A stretch of DNA of 64,000 bases from Elephas maximus indicus (lineage: Eukaryota; Chordata; Mammalia; Proboscidea; Elephantidae): the NCBI RefSeq assembly GCF_024166365.1, contig NC_064820.1, forward strand, positions 144,232,001-144,296,000, read 5' to 3'. The translations under genes were made by a program, and so were the position numbers. Positions 1-9,096 of this stretch are shown one piece after another. Within the stretch, counting starts at the first letter, position 1. The number at the start of each line of letters is the position of its first letter. The notes beneath the pieces are model-generated. The model searched no databases, was not told the DNA's origin, and was given only the letters and a program-made list of their open reading frames with translations.

Positions 1-461
1 AGCGTGAACTAGGCACAAGAATGTAGTTAACTCGATTCTTAAATTTGGCTTGTCATAATAATTTTTCATAAGAAATTACATTTAATACAGCATGTATAAC
101 ACTCTTAAACAACTGGCAGAGCAGAATATTTACAGTAAATATAACAGACAACTGAGTATTGGTTCTGTAAAGTACTTATACATGGAAAGTCAGACGAATC
201 CCAGAAACAGGAGCATAAATAGACATGTCACAGAAGAAAAATGAAGTTTGTAAACAGAAATGGGGAAATATTCTACTTATCTAGGAATCCAAGTAATATA
301 AATTTAAATAAGAAAAAAATCCAGTTCTAGAAAGGACACTATAAAAGTGGAACTTAAAAAATTAGAATCCCTTTGGAAATGAATTGAAGATAGGTTTTTA
401 AGCCATCACACATTTGTGGTTCTGTTTTAAGTTAGGCATTAATTTTTTGTCATCATTTGCT

Positions 462-672
462 TTTTGAGGTTTAATTTACATGCAATAATATCCACTTATT
501 TTAGTGTACAGTTGTGTGAGTTTTAACAAACATAGCACTGTAGTTTAACTACTGCCACAATAAAGATGGAACTGTTTTATCAACCCCAAAAGTTGACTGC
601 CCGTTTGCAGTCAGTCTCTTAGACCCGGTCCCTGGCAATCACTAATCTGTTGTTTGCCCTTACAGTTTTTTT
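462..672 (-). mobile_element. old L1 3' UTR fragment (L1M/HAL1 type)
   Basis: Read on + this is the complement of the old L1 3' UTR: a stretch like 'gaggtttaatttacatgcaa' followed by 'gtgtacagttgtgtgag', the 'caccccaaaag'-like box and a C-rich 'ggtccctggcaatcacta' block occur in the order expected for antisense L1M 3' ends. It is strongly diverged and has no target duplication. Confidence 0.55.
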
Positions 673-689
673 AGGTATTAATTGTAATA

Positions 690-915
690 GGGAAAATGTT
701 GAAGCAATGTACATGCCCATCAACAGGAAAATATTTACATAAATTATGGCATACCCCCTTACTTAAACTTTTACCATAGAATGGTTATGGAGACTATATA
801 GTAACAGCATGACAAAATGACTAAGAGACAGGTGAAAAACGGAAAACAGTTGTGTATATACTGATTATAACTTTGTCAAAACATACATATAAAGAAGCTT
901 GGGAGAATGATACAA
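690..915 (+). mobile_element. old L1 3' end fragment
   Basis: The phrases 'gtacatgcccatcaacagg', 'aaattatggcatacc' and 'atagaatggttatggagac', followed by a 'gtgtatatactgattataac' segment, follow the order of the sense L1M 3' region that lies just before the poly(A). It is diverged and truncated at both ends, so the subfamily is not resolved. Confidence 0.45.
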
Positions 916-1609
916 AAATTATAGTGGATTTGCAATTCTTTTTTTAAGCCTCTGTTTTCCAAACTTTAAGTAATATTACAGACTGTAATTAAAAAAACAA
1001 ACATTTTTTTCAAGACTTTCCAGGGCATGAAAGTGTCGTGGTTATATAATTGACCTGTTGTAGTAGTTAAGAAGACCCTTGCTTCTAAGATTTTTGAAAA
1101 ATATTCTTACTGGCTAAGTTTGAATCTTTTTCTGTTACATCAAGTATTAAATATTTGAGAATCTACTTTAACTTTACCACTGTGCTAGTTGTTGTCTGGG
1201 GTACAGAAATAATGTACGATCCATACACTTTAGGAATAGACAGTTTAGGGATGAAAATTTATTTATAAAGCAGTAACATTACACTATTTCATTGATACTG
1301 TAAGATATTATATAATATTATTAGATGTTATTTGAGTGCATACCAGGATAAGTGATATACCAGGCATTCTCAAAATAACAAATTGATACGGTATAACTAA
1401 GAAAGCCTCAGTCAAAATTTCAGGTGAAACTTGAGGGACAAGTAGTTTAAAAAGGAGAAAGACAGCGTGGCAGGAAAATCAAGATTAGAGGCATGGAGGT
1501 AGAAGAGAGGAGGGCTGTTCTTGGTGCTGAGGGAGATACTTAGGAGAGAATAATGTGAAGCGTAAGCAGAATCTGCCTTGTGTATGAAAAGTATTGATTT
1601 TGGCTTTTG

Positions 1610-1795
1610 GGTTAGAGCAGGGTTTAGCAAACTATGGTCCAGAGTCAAATCTGGTTCTGCCTCTAGGTTTTGTACTGCCTGAGAGCTAAGAATGGCTTTT
1701 TACAGTTTTTAGTAGTTGAAAAAAAAAATCAAAAGAATATTTTGTGACACATGAAAATTACATGATTGTCAAATTTTGGTGTCCATAAATAATCA
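1610..1795 (+). mobile_element. hAT-type (Charlie-like) non-autonomous DNA transposon remnant
   Basis: The segment begins 'ggtttagcaaactatggtcc' and continues through 'tgcctctaggttttgtactg', 'gagctaagaatggctttttac' and 'gtgtccataaata'. This is the order of the left part of Charlie-family elements, whose ends start with a CAGNGGT..GCAAACTATGG motif. The right end is missing and no 8-bp target duplication can be read. It is an old, inactive copy. Confidence 0.55.
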
Positions 1796-2002
1796 TGGTG
1801 TGGCGTTCATACTGGAGGCAGATATAAGGCTGGAGAAGTAGGATAGGGCCAGGCAGGTAGGAAAATATTTCTCAGTCTTTTAAAATCCATATCATATAGT
1901 CTATCTTCTTATGTGTATCCTCACTAACTGCAAGACTAAGCTGTACTTAACATGCTTTTAAAAAATAACATGCTTTTTAAAATTATAGATTTCTTCGTCA
2001 TT

Positions 2003-2050
2003 ACTCCCTCCACACCGCCCCCTCCATACACACCCCCCGCCCCCCCCCCA
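2003..2050. repeat. C-rich low-complexity tract
   Basis: C runs occur at 2006-2008, 2018-2022, 2033-2038 and 2040-2049. The complementary strand is therefore strongly G-rich with at least four G tracts. It lies inside the FEM1C intron. Confidence 0.9.
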
Positions 2051-2489
2051 CACAAATGGTGCTTCGAGAATCAGTGCTTTCGAATTTTTAAAGCCATCTT
2101 AATAAAGATTTTCACCTGTTTCCTTGGAGCATGGGAACTTTTAAGCTGGAAAGTGATGTGATTATTGGAACTTTTATCATGAAGTTTGACTTGTAACTTA
2201 TTCATTGAAGCCTAGTATGACTAGCATTTCAAGTATGACCTCTGAAATGGCAATTGGGAGACATGATTTTATGTTTTATAGCTAATTTCTGTTTTTTATT
2301 TGTGGAATAAGTTATCTTCTCTACCTTGCAGTTATTATTAGAAGATTAAGTGTGGATAATGGTTAATAAGTAAAACTTAGGAAAATAAAAAATGCTGTGC
2401 TTTTTCATTGCTTTTTATTATTCTACTTTCTTAGAGTTTAATTTACTGTTTCCCTCCCTGTAACTACTACTACATTTTCTTATTGTGTT

Positions 2490-2845
2490 AAATGTATACG
2501 AATAACAAAACATTTTCTGGTTCAACATTCTTAGCATGTGCAGTTCAATGACATTAACTTACGTTGATCATGTTGTTCAACCATCATCCTTTTTCTGTTT
2601 TCAGATTTTTCCAACACCCTAATAGAAGCTCAGTGTCCACTAAACATTTGAGTCTTCCTTTTCCCCCTCCTTCCCGCCTGTTCCTATTAACCACTGGTAA
2701 ACTTTGGTCTCTATATACTTGCCAATTCTAGACATTTCATATAACTGGGATCATAAAAATATTTTTTGTGACTAATTTCACTCAGCATAATGTTTTTAAG
2801 GTTCATCCATGTTGTTAGCATGCATCAGGACTTCTTGAAATGTAA
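2490..2845 (-). mobile_element. L1M 3' UTR fragment
   Basis: Reading +, the complement of the L1M 3' UTR is clear: 'gtgcagttcaatgacatta', 'gttgttcaaccatcatcc', 'ctattaaccactggtaaac', 'atttcactcagcataatg' and 'ggttcatccatgttgtta' appear in the usual order. It stops at 2845, just before the MITE at 2879. Confidence 0.75.
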
Positions 2846-2878
2846 ACTTGCCTCTTGTTTTAAGCCTTTTTTCTAATA

Positions 2879-3212
2879 CAGACAGTCCCCAAATTATGAA
2901 TATCCAACTTATGGATAACTTGTACTTATGAACAGACTGCCATAAAGCTGTTATATTACAAATTCATTAAATACAATCATTCATAATAACAAACACACGC
3001 ACTACTTTGTGATGCTCATGAAAACATTGCACGGTTTGGAAGTGTTTCTAAAGTATTTTATATGCATAAAAAGGTAAAATACATACTATATACTAAGACA
3101 AATATTTCACTGACACTAAATAAGAACTGTATGTATCTGTTCCGATTTACCTGCAAATTTGACTTAAGGACAGACTTGGGAATGGGTCTGTTTATAACCC
3201 GGGGACTGCCTG
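2879..3212. mobile_element. TA-flanked MITE (Tc1/mariner or Tigger-like), copy A
   Basis: The left end reads CAGACAGTCCCC and the right end GGGGACTGCCTG, so the two ends are inverted repeats with one mismatch in 12. Both are flanked by TA (2877-2878 and 3213-3214), the signature target of Tc1/mariner-class transposases. The element is 334 bp long and has no transposase frame, so it is non-autonomous. A second, diverged copy lies at 25475-25765. The exact family name is not assigned. Confidence 0.8.
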
Positions 3213-3284
3213 TATGTACCCTTAAGTCTGTACTTCTAAGCACAATTTTGTCTGCATCCCACATAGTTTAATATTTAGTATTTT

Positions 3285-4780
3285 CATTATCATTCAATTT
3301 AAAGTGTTTTAAAATTTCTGATAGGATTTCCTCATTGACCCATGGGTTACCTGGAAGTAAATTTTAAAATTTCAAATGTTTGGGGATTTTCTCGCTGTCT
3401 TTTTGTGCTTGATATCTAAGATGTCAGACTTCATTGCTTTATGGGCTTAGAACATACTCAGTGATTTCAGTCCTTTGACATTTGTTAAGACTAGCTTTAT
3501 GGCCCAGAATATAGTTAGTATTTGTGTATGCTCTATGTGTCATTGGAAACAATGGTTTTTGCAACTGGTGAGTCCAGTGTTCTTTTATATATGTCAATTA
3601 AACCAAGTTTGTTAATGTGTTCAAATCTTCTATATCCTTACTAGTTTTTGTCTTCTGCATCAAGAAAGGTGTGTTTAAATGTACTATGATTGTGGATACA
3701 TCTGATTTTTCTTGTAGTTCCATTGATTTTGCTTTATATATTTTGAACCTGTGTTTTTAAGTGAAAATGAATTTAGAAATACTATATTTTTGTCTTTTTA
3801 AATTTTATATCATTATAAAATGTTTCCCTTTGTCTCTAATCATGCATTTTGCCTCTGATATTTTAACATCAGACAACATGCTTATGGTTCATTTTTGCAT
3901 AGGGTGTCTATATTTTCCATCTTTTCACTTCAACCTTTCTCAGTCCTTATAACTAAAAAAAAAAAAAATAAGGCATGTCTTAATAAGCAGCATGTAGTTG
4001 AGTTTTATGTGTTTAGTCTTTTACTCTGAGAGTTTTGCATTGAATGGGAACGTTTAGTTTGCTTGCATTTAATATAATTACTGATATATTTGGGTCTTAA
4101 TCTCCTAGCTTACTATTTGATTTTTACTTGTCCTACCTGCTTTGTGTTCCTGCTTCTCTCCTTTTTTGCCTTCTTTTGGATTGTTTATTTTTTACTATTC
4201 TTTCTTTACATAGGGAAAATGTGGTTAGTTGTTTGCATGCTTTCTAATTATTACTTTGGTGGCTACCCTAGATAGTACAACATGCCTCTTTGACTTATCA
4301 AAGGCTAATCTAAGTTTCTAATTTTACCTGTTTCTGGACAATGCAAAGAGCTTAGAACACTTTAGCTCCAGTTATCATCCATTTATGCTGTTGCCTTCAG
4401 GTATTTTACCTCTCTATGTATTTCAAGCCCTGTAAGACATTATGATTATTGCTTTTAAAGTGAATATTTGTTTAAATTTACCTACAAATTTATCTTTTTT
4501 GTTGATGTTTATACCCACATTTCCAGGCTTCCATGTGGACTCATCCTCCTTCTGCCATTAAAAAAAAAAATTTTTTTTTCACATTTATTCTTTATGTGGG
4601 TATAGAAATCTAAGTTGGCAGTTATTTTAGTGCTTTGAAGGTAACATTCCATTGTCTCTTGGCTTCTGTTATTCCTGATGAGAAGTTTGCTGTCTAGATC
4701 CCCAGTCGGACTTTTCTGTCAGCTCTTCTTTGTGTTTGTTTTGTGTTATGACTCTGTTTTCTTCTCTGTTATTTTTTATT
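3285..4780 (-). mobile_element. old L1 5' region fragment (L1M type), antisense
   Basis: On + this reads as the complement of the AT-rich 5' part of old mammalian L1s: blocks such as 'ggtgagtccagtgttctttta', 'aagtttgttaatgtgttcaa', 'tttcttgtagttccattga' and 'aaatgtttccctttgtctct', and a block ending 'tgatgagaagtttgctgtc', occur in family order. It is interrupted by A/T homopolymers and has no long ORF. The tail of the same element may continue at 4990-5410. Confidence 0.65.
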
Positions 4781-4835
4781 AGACACTGGACATTATATAT
4801 GAAGAATATAAGAACTAATCTGAACCTGGTATCAT

Positions 4836-4984
4836 AATGCCCATTGCCCATTGCCATCAAGTTGACTCCAACTCACAGTGACCTTATAGGACAGAGTAGA
4901 ATGCCCCAAGGAGGAGCTGGCGGACTTGAACTGCTGACTTTTGGTTAGTAGCCAGGCTCTTAACCACTGTGTCACCAGGGCTCA
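4836..4984 (-). mobile_element. AfroSINE (short form)
   Basis: On the - strand the copy starts 'gagccctggtgacacagtgg', has the B-box-like 'agttcaagtcc', and ends with the 3' domain that reads 'tgagttggagtcaact' near the 'ggca' tail. The tRNA-derived head, with A and B box remnants, joined to an RTE-like tail is the AfroSINE design. This copy lacks the roughly 45-bp middle block seen in the long form. It is nested in the L1 antisense block. Confidence 0.85.
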
Positions 4985-4989
4985 AGTAT

Positions 4990-5410
4990 GATAATACCTT
5001 CCTCTAAATAGTATTTTATTTACTTCTGGCATTTAATTACATACACTAGCAATCCTGGATTACTTTAATTCAACATTGAGTTGATTTAAATTGTTTTTCA
5101 GTCTGAGACTTTTTTAAGCCCTGTGGTGACTGGTCTGTTTACAGTTCACCTTAATTCCTAGGGCCAAGTCAGTCCTTCAGTGTTCTGACCCAAAGTGTAG
5201 AGTTTTCAAAGTTTCCTTCTTGGTGGGCCCTGTACTCCAGTTTTCTCTCCTAGCCCTGTAAGACTGTCACGAGTTCTGCCCAATTTCTCAGCTGCCTCTC
5301 AGAATTGGTAGAGGCGGTTGAAGGAAAGCTACCCCCAAATTATGGGTTTTACTTCTCTCCTTTTCTTTCTTCTCCTGTACATTGAGCACTTGTTAGCACA
5401 TTAATGCTGT
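4990..5410 (-). mobile_element. probable continuation of the old L1 antisense fragment
   Basis: After the SINE, C/T-rich sequence resumes with blocks typical of the complement of L1 5' UTR sequence, such as 'ctgtactccagttttctctc' and 'cagctgcctctcagaattgg'. It ends at a T20 tract (5419-5438). Family assignment is weak and rests on position and texture. Confidence 0.35.
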
Positions 5411-5760
5411 CATGGGTTTTTTTTTTTTTTTTTTTTTAAATACTTGGTCACATTACCACTGCATTACAAATGTGAAATTCCTTATTCTTTTTTTTATCCA
5501 CCAATTTTTTTTCCGATATGTGGGTGTATTCAAATAGTATTCAGTAGTTTTTCAGTACAGAACTTTTGTTAATTAAAAAAACTGACTTGCTGCATTCTTA
5601 TCCTTGATTTTATAAATGAAGAAAAATGTCATCTAAACCTTTCTATTCAAATTTCTCTTTATTTAGATTGTCTGTTTCTTACCAAAAAATGATACTAGTA
5701 GGTAGGGGTTCTCAACTCAAAGGAGATTTTAAAATATTATATTAGTAGTAGGGGTGCTTA

Positions 5761-5963
5761 AGGAGCCCTGGTGGCTCAGTAGTTAAGTGCTCAGCTGCTA
5801 ACCAAAAGGTCTGCGGTTTGAATCTACTAGCCACTCTGTGGAGAAAGATGTGGCTGTCTGCTGCCATAAAGATTACAGCCTTGGAAACCCTGTGGGGCTG
5901 TTTTACCCTATCTTACAGGGTCGATGTGAGTCAGAATTGACTCTGAGGCATACAATAATAACA
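5761..5963 (+). mobile_element. AfroSINE (long form)
   Basis: The copy starts 'aggagccctggtggctcagt', has 'ggtttgaatct' as its B box, then the extra middle block 'gccataaagattacagcc', then 'tgggg.tgttttaccctatc' and the tail 'tgtgagtcagaattgactc', ending with 'caataataacagg'. About 203 bp. Confidence 0.9.
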
Positions 5964-6229
5964 GGTGTGTTTAATTTGAATTATTTTGAACAAATGGATA
6001 TCAATGATCAGAAGTTCTGGGCTCTGGCAGTACTTGAGTACACAGTGCTAAAATATCCTGTCAGACACTAATCCCAGTGTAGATCACTGAAATCTTAGAT
6101 CAGAATAAATACACCCAGAATAATTATGTAGTCAACTGTAGATACCATGGAAGACTAAACAGGATAAACTTGGGTTGGGATTAAAGTCCTAATGTGTAGT
6201 AACTTTTGATTTTTCTAACTTTAGTTACG

Positions 6230-6830
6230 TGAAGTGTTCAAGTTTAAAGCACTATACATGCTGTGTGAGGAGGTCCCCAAGACCACCTCCATGTTGGGAG
6301 GTGATTCAGCATATAATTGTCCTCAGGGCCAAGATTTATTACAGCAATGTTATAAGACTACACAGCTGGATCATAAGAGGAAAAGGCACTAGAGGAAAAG
6401 GCACTGGTGTGGTGTGGTGTGGTTTGGAGGAATCTGCGTGCCGGCTTCTTTATGCTCTCTCCCTCCCATGAGGGGTCACACAGAGCACACACTTCCCCAG
6501 CAACACAAATGGATGTGTGCAATGTGTCTGCCCAGGAACTCGGTGCCCAAGGTTTTTATTTGGGGCTCGTCACAGAAACACCCTCTGCCTAACATGTACC
6601 TAAAATTCCAGACTCCTAGAAGGAAAACAGGTATTCAGCATAAACTATATTGTTTCTGCATGCAGTTGAGGCATAGTAAGCCAACCTTATATCACTTAGG
6701 TAAAGTTTTATATTAGTAAAGGAAGTGTTTACCATTCAAGCTCTCAGGTGCTAGCCAAGGGCCAACCTTGGAAGCAAGTCTTTCTAGGGATAGCAGTCTT
6801 AGCCTGCTGTGTTAACTCTTTTCTGTACAC
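6230..6830 (-). mobile_element. LTR-like block, probable old ERV LTR in antisense
   Basis: The stretch has the texture of a reverse-oriented solo LTR: 'atgaggggtcacacagagca', 'ccaaggtttttatttggggc', 'cacagaaacaccctctgcct', 'ccagactcctagaaggaaaa' and 'agcagtcttagcctgctgt'. The 'tttttattt' near 6556 would be the complement of an AATAAA-type signal. It includes a 14-bp direct repeat (aggaaaaggcacta) at 6378-6406 and a GGTGT micro-repeat at 6405-6425. I cannot name the family; the short open frames here are by chance. Confidence 0.4.
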
Positions 6831-7344
6831 ATGTCTAAAATGACTCACCATTGAAATATTCTGCATACGTAAATATCAAAGGACTGCATGATAATTTCTC
6901 TTGATAATTAGCAAAATGTTTATTATTTATCTTAGGTAGCTAAAATATCTGGTCAGTTGTAATGTCTTAATATGTTTTATACAGACTTTTACTAATGTGC
7001 CAGTCGCTGTTATCAATTTTAATTCACGTGTGGGAAGAACAGGACAGTGTTAGAACATTTAGTTCATCTAAAAAGAGTGTTTTAAAAATTAAATTACAAT
7101 GGGAAATTATCCACTATGAAAGGACACTTCAGATGTCTCCTTTTAAAGTTCATGTTGAACCACCCACATATTTTTAGATTGTAGTGGGCTTATTTTTCTT
7201 ATGGAGCTTTTTGGGGAAAATTCTTTATTACTGAGAATTTTGGCTAAAGTAACTGGCATTCACTTAGCAATAAAAAATATTAAAAAACATTTTCTGACTG
7301 CTATTAGAATCATATTATAGAATTTTATATATTATAGACTAGAT

Positions 7345-7425
7345 CTCTCGTTTATAAATGTGGAAGCTGACTCAGAAAGTTTAAGTGACTCAGCAAAATT
7401 ATGAATAGCTGGTTAATTTCACTTA
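7345..7425 (-). mobile_element. MIR core fragment
   Basis: The read 'tttataaatgtggaagctga' followed by 'agaaagtttaagtgactcagc' and 'aatagctgg' is the complement of the MIR core, usually seen as 'acagatgaggaaactgaggc' and so on. Highly diverged. Confidence 0.5.
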
Positions 7426-7554
7426 ATCAGTAATTAGTCATAGAGCATACAGCTCTTCAATTCAAAGCTCTAATGATACATATGGATTTGTCATAGATTA
7501 ATTTCGAGTTTGGTCTAGTGATTTTGGATACCTTTTCATGCCTAATTTGGTCAT

Positions 7555-7640
7555 TTCATTCATTCAACAAGTATAACAGGTTATTGCCTTAACCTCTGCC
7601 ATGTGTCAGATACTAGTTTTAGGTGCTGGGTATAAAATTC
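7555..7640 (-). mobile_element. L2 3' end fragment
   Basis: The phrases 'tcattcattcaacaagtat', 'gccatgtgtcagatac' and 'ttaggtgctgggtat' are the reverse complement of the L2 tail. It is the last recognisable repeat before the conserved FEM1C exon. Confidence 0.5.
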
Positions 7641-7757
7641 TCTGGTTTGTAATCAGTTTAAAGTATGTACCACTTAAGGGTGCCTTGGAGCTGCCTGCTT
7701 TTCTTTAGATCCTAAAGTATATATGTATGTTATATTATATCCTGGTTTCTCAAAACA

Positions 7758-7786
7758 TGTTACTTCTTTTTTTTCCTCTCCTTAAG
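7758..7786 (+). promoter_or_regulatory. FEM1C: 3' splice site of the FEM1C terminal exon
   Basis: A nearly pure pyrimidine run (ttacttcttttttttcctct) leads to 'ccttaag' with the AG at 7785-7786, followed directly by coding sequence in the correct phase. 'ttctcaaaa' at about 7748-7756 is a possible branch-point region. Confidence 0.93.
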
Positions 7787-9096
7787 GCAACACTGCATTG
7801 CATGACTGTGCAGAATCTGGAAGTTTGGACATAATGAAGATGCTCCTTATGTATTGTGCCAAGATGGAAAAGGATGGCTATGGAATGACTCCCCTCCTCT
7901 CAGCAAGTGTGACTGGTCACACAAATATTGTGGATTTCCTGACACACCATGCACAGACCAGCAAGACAGAACGTATCAATGCTCTAGAGCTTCTGGGAGC
8001 TACATTTGTAGACAAAAAAAGAGATCTACTTGGGGCTTTGAAATACTGGAAAAAAGCAATGAACATGAGGTACAGTGATAGGACTAATATAATTAGCAAA
8101 CCAGTACCACAGACATTAATAATGGCTTATGATTATGCCAAGGAGGTAAACAGTGCAGAAGAACTAGAAGGTCTTATTGCTGATCCTGATGAAATGAGAA
8201 TGCAAGCACTGTTAATTAGAGAACGTATTCTTGGTCCTTCTCACCCTGATACCTCTTACTATATTAGATACAGAGGCGCTGTCTATGCAGACTCTGGAAA
8301 TTTCAAAAGATGCATCAACCTGTGGAAATATGCTTTGGATATGCAGCAGAACAATTTGGACCCTTTAAGTCCAATGACCGCCAGCAGTTTATTATCTTTT
8401 GCAGAACTGTTCTCTTTTATGCTACAGGATAGGGCTAAAGGCCTGCTGGGCACTACTGTTACATTTGATGATCTTATGGGCATACTGTGCAAAAGTGTCC
8501 TTGAGATAGAGCGAGCTATCAAACAAACTCAGTGTCCAGCTGACCCTTTACAGTTAAATAAGGCTCTTTCCATCATTTTGCACTTGATTTGCTTGTTAGA
8601 AAAAGTTCCTTGTACTCTAGAACAGGACCATTTCAAAAAGCAGACTATATACAGGTTTCTTAAGCTGCATCCAAGGGGAAAGAATAACTTCAGCCCTCTT
8701 CATCTGGCGGTGGACAAGAATACTACATGTGTAGGGCGGTACCCTGTTTGTAAATTTCCATCTCTGCAAGTTACTGCCATACTGATAGAATGTGGTGCTG
8801 ATGTGAACGTCAGAGACTCCGATGACAATGGTCCCCTACATATCGCTGCTCTGAACAACCATCCAGACATCATGAATCTTCTTATTAAATCAGGTGCACA
8901 TTTTGATGCCACAAACTTGCACAAACAAACTGCTAGTGACTTGTTGGATGAGAAGGAAATAGCTAAAAATTTGATCCAGCCCATAAATCATACCACATTG
9001 CAGTGTCTGGCTGCTCGTGTCATAGTGAATCATAGAATACATTATAAAGGGCATATCCCAGAAAAGCTAGAGACCTTTGTTTCACTTCATAGATGA
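7787..9096 (+). CDS. FEM1C: Fem-1 homolog C, terminal coding exon (residues 182-617)
   Basis: FEM1C is the substrate receptor of the CUL2-RBX1-elongin B/C ubiquitin ligase and recognises C-degrons, notably arginine-containing C-termini. The exon starts with the last two bases of the Gly182 codon and is open for 436 residues to TGA at 9094-9096; there is no start codon because translation begins in upstream exons outside the window. It opens in an ankyrin repeat (GNTALHDCAESG, from 7787) and a second one (YGMTPLLSASVTGH). TPR-type helices follow near 7975-8080 (residues about 245-279) and 8254-8355 (about 338-371). Two late ankyrin repeats follow (FSPLHLAVDKN near 8690; NGPLHIAALNNH from about 8827). 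The C-terminus is a VHL box (8995-9093): TLQCLAARVI is the elongin C BC-box and IPEKLETFVSLH the CUL2 box. There is no frameshift or premature stop, and the length matches the 617-residue family exactly. Paralogs FEM1A/B differ clearly; the ending FVSLHR is diagnostic of C. Confidence 0.97.

Larger units (their letters stand above)
1..7786 (+). other. FEM1C: last intron of FEM1C (3' portion only)
   Basis: The stretch up to the splice acceptor at 7785-7786 has no FEM1C coding sequence: none of its open frames resembles the N-terminal ankyrin repeats (residues 1-181) that precede the terminal exon, so that exon must lie upstream of the window. The intron is phase 1, because the first base of the Gly182 codon is supplied by the previous exon. 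It is AT-rich and contains L1 fragments on both strands, a hAT-type remnant, a TA-flanked MITE, two AfroSINEs, an LTR-like block and MIR/L2 relics, listed separately. Stretches 1-460, 930-1600, 1800-2490, 5440-5760 and 6830-7340 show nothing I can name apart from short homopolymers. Confidence 0.85.

Noticed and set aside
1-7786. An upstream FEM1C coding exon inside the window
   Set aside because: None of the frames resembles the N-terminal ankyrin repeats; the exon must be further upstream.
7798-9096. Reading the long frame as a complete gene starting at 7798
   Set aside because: Position 7798 is a TTG codon inside an ankyrin repeat. The exon begins at a splice acceptor at 7787, and the frame is the C-terminal 436 residues of FEM1C.
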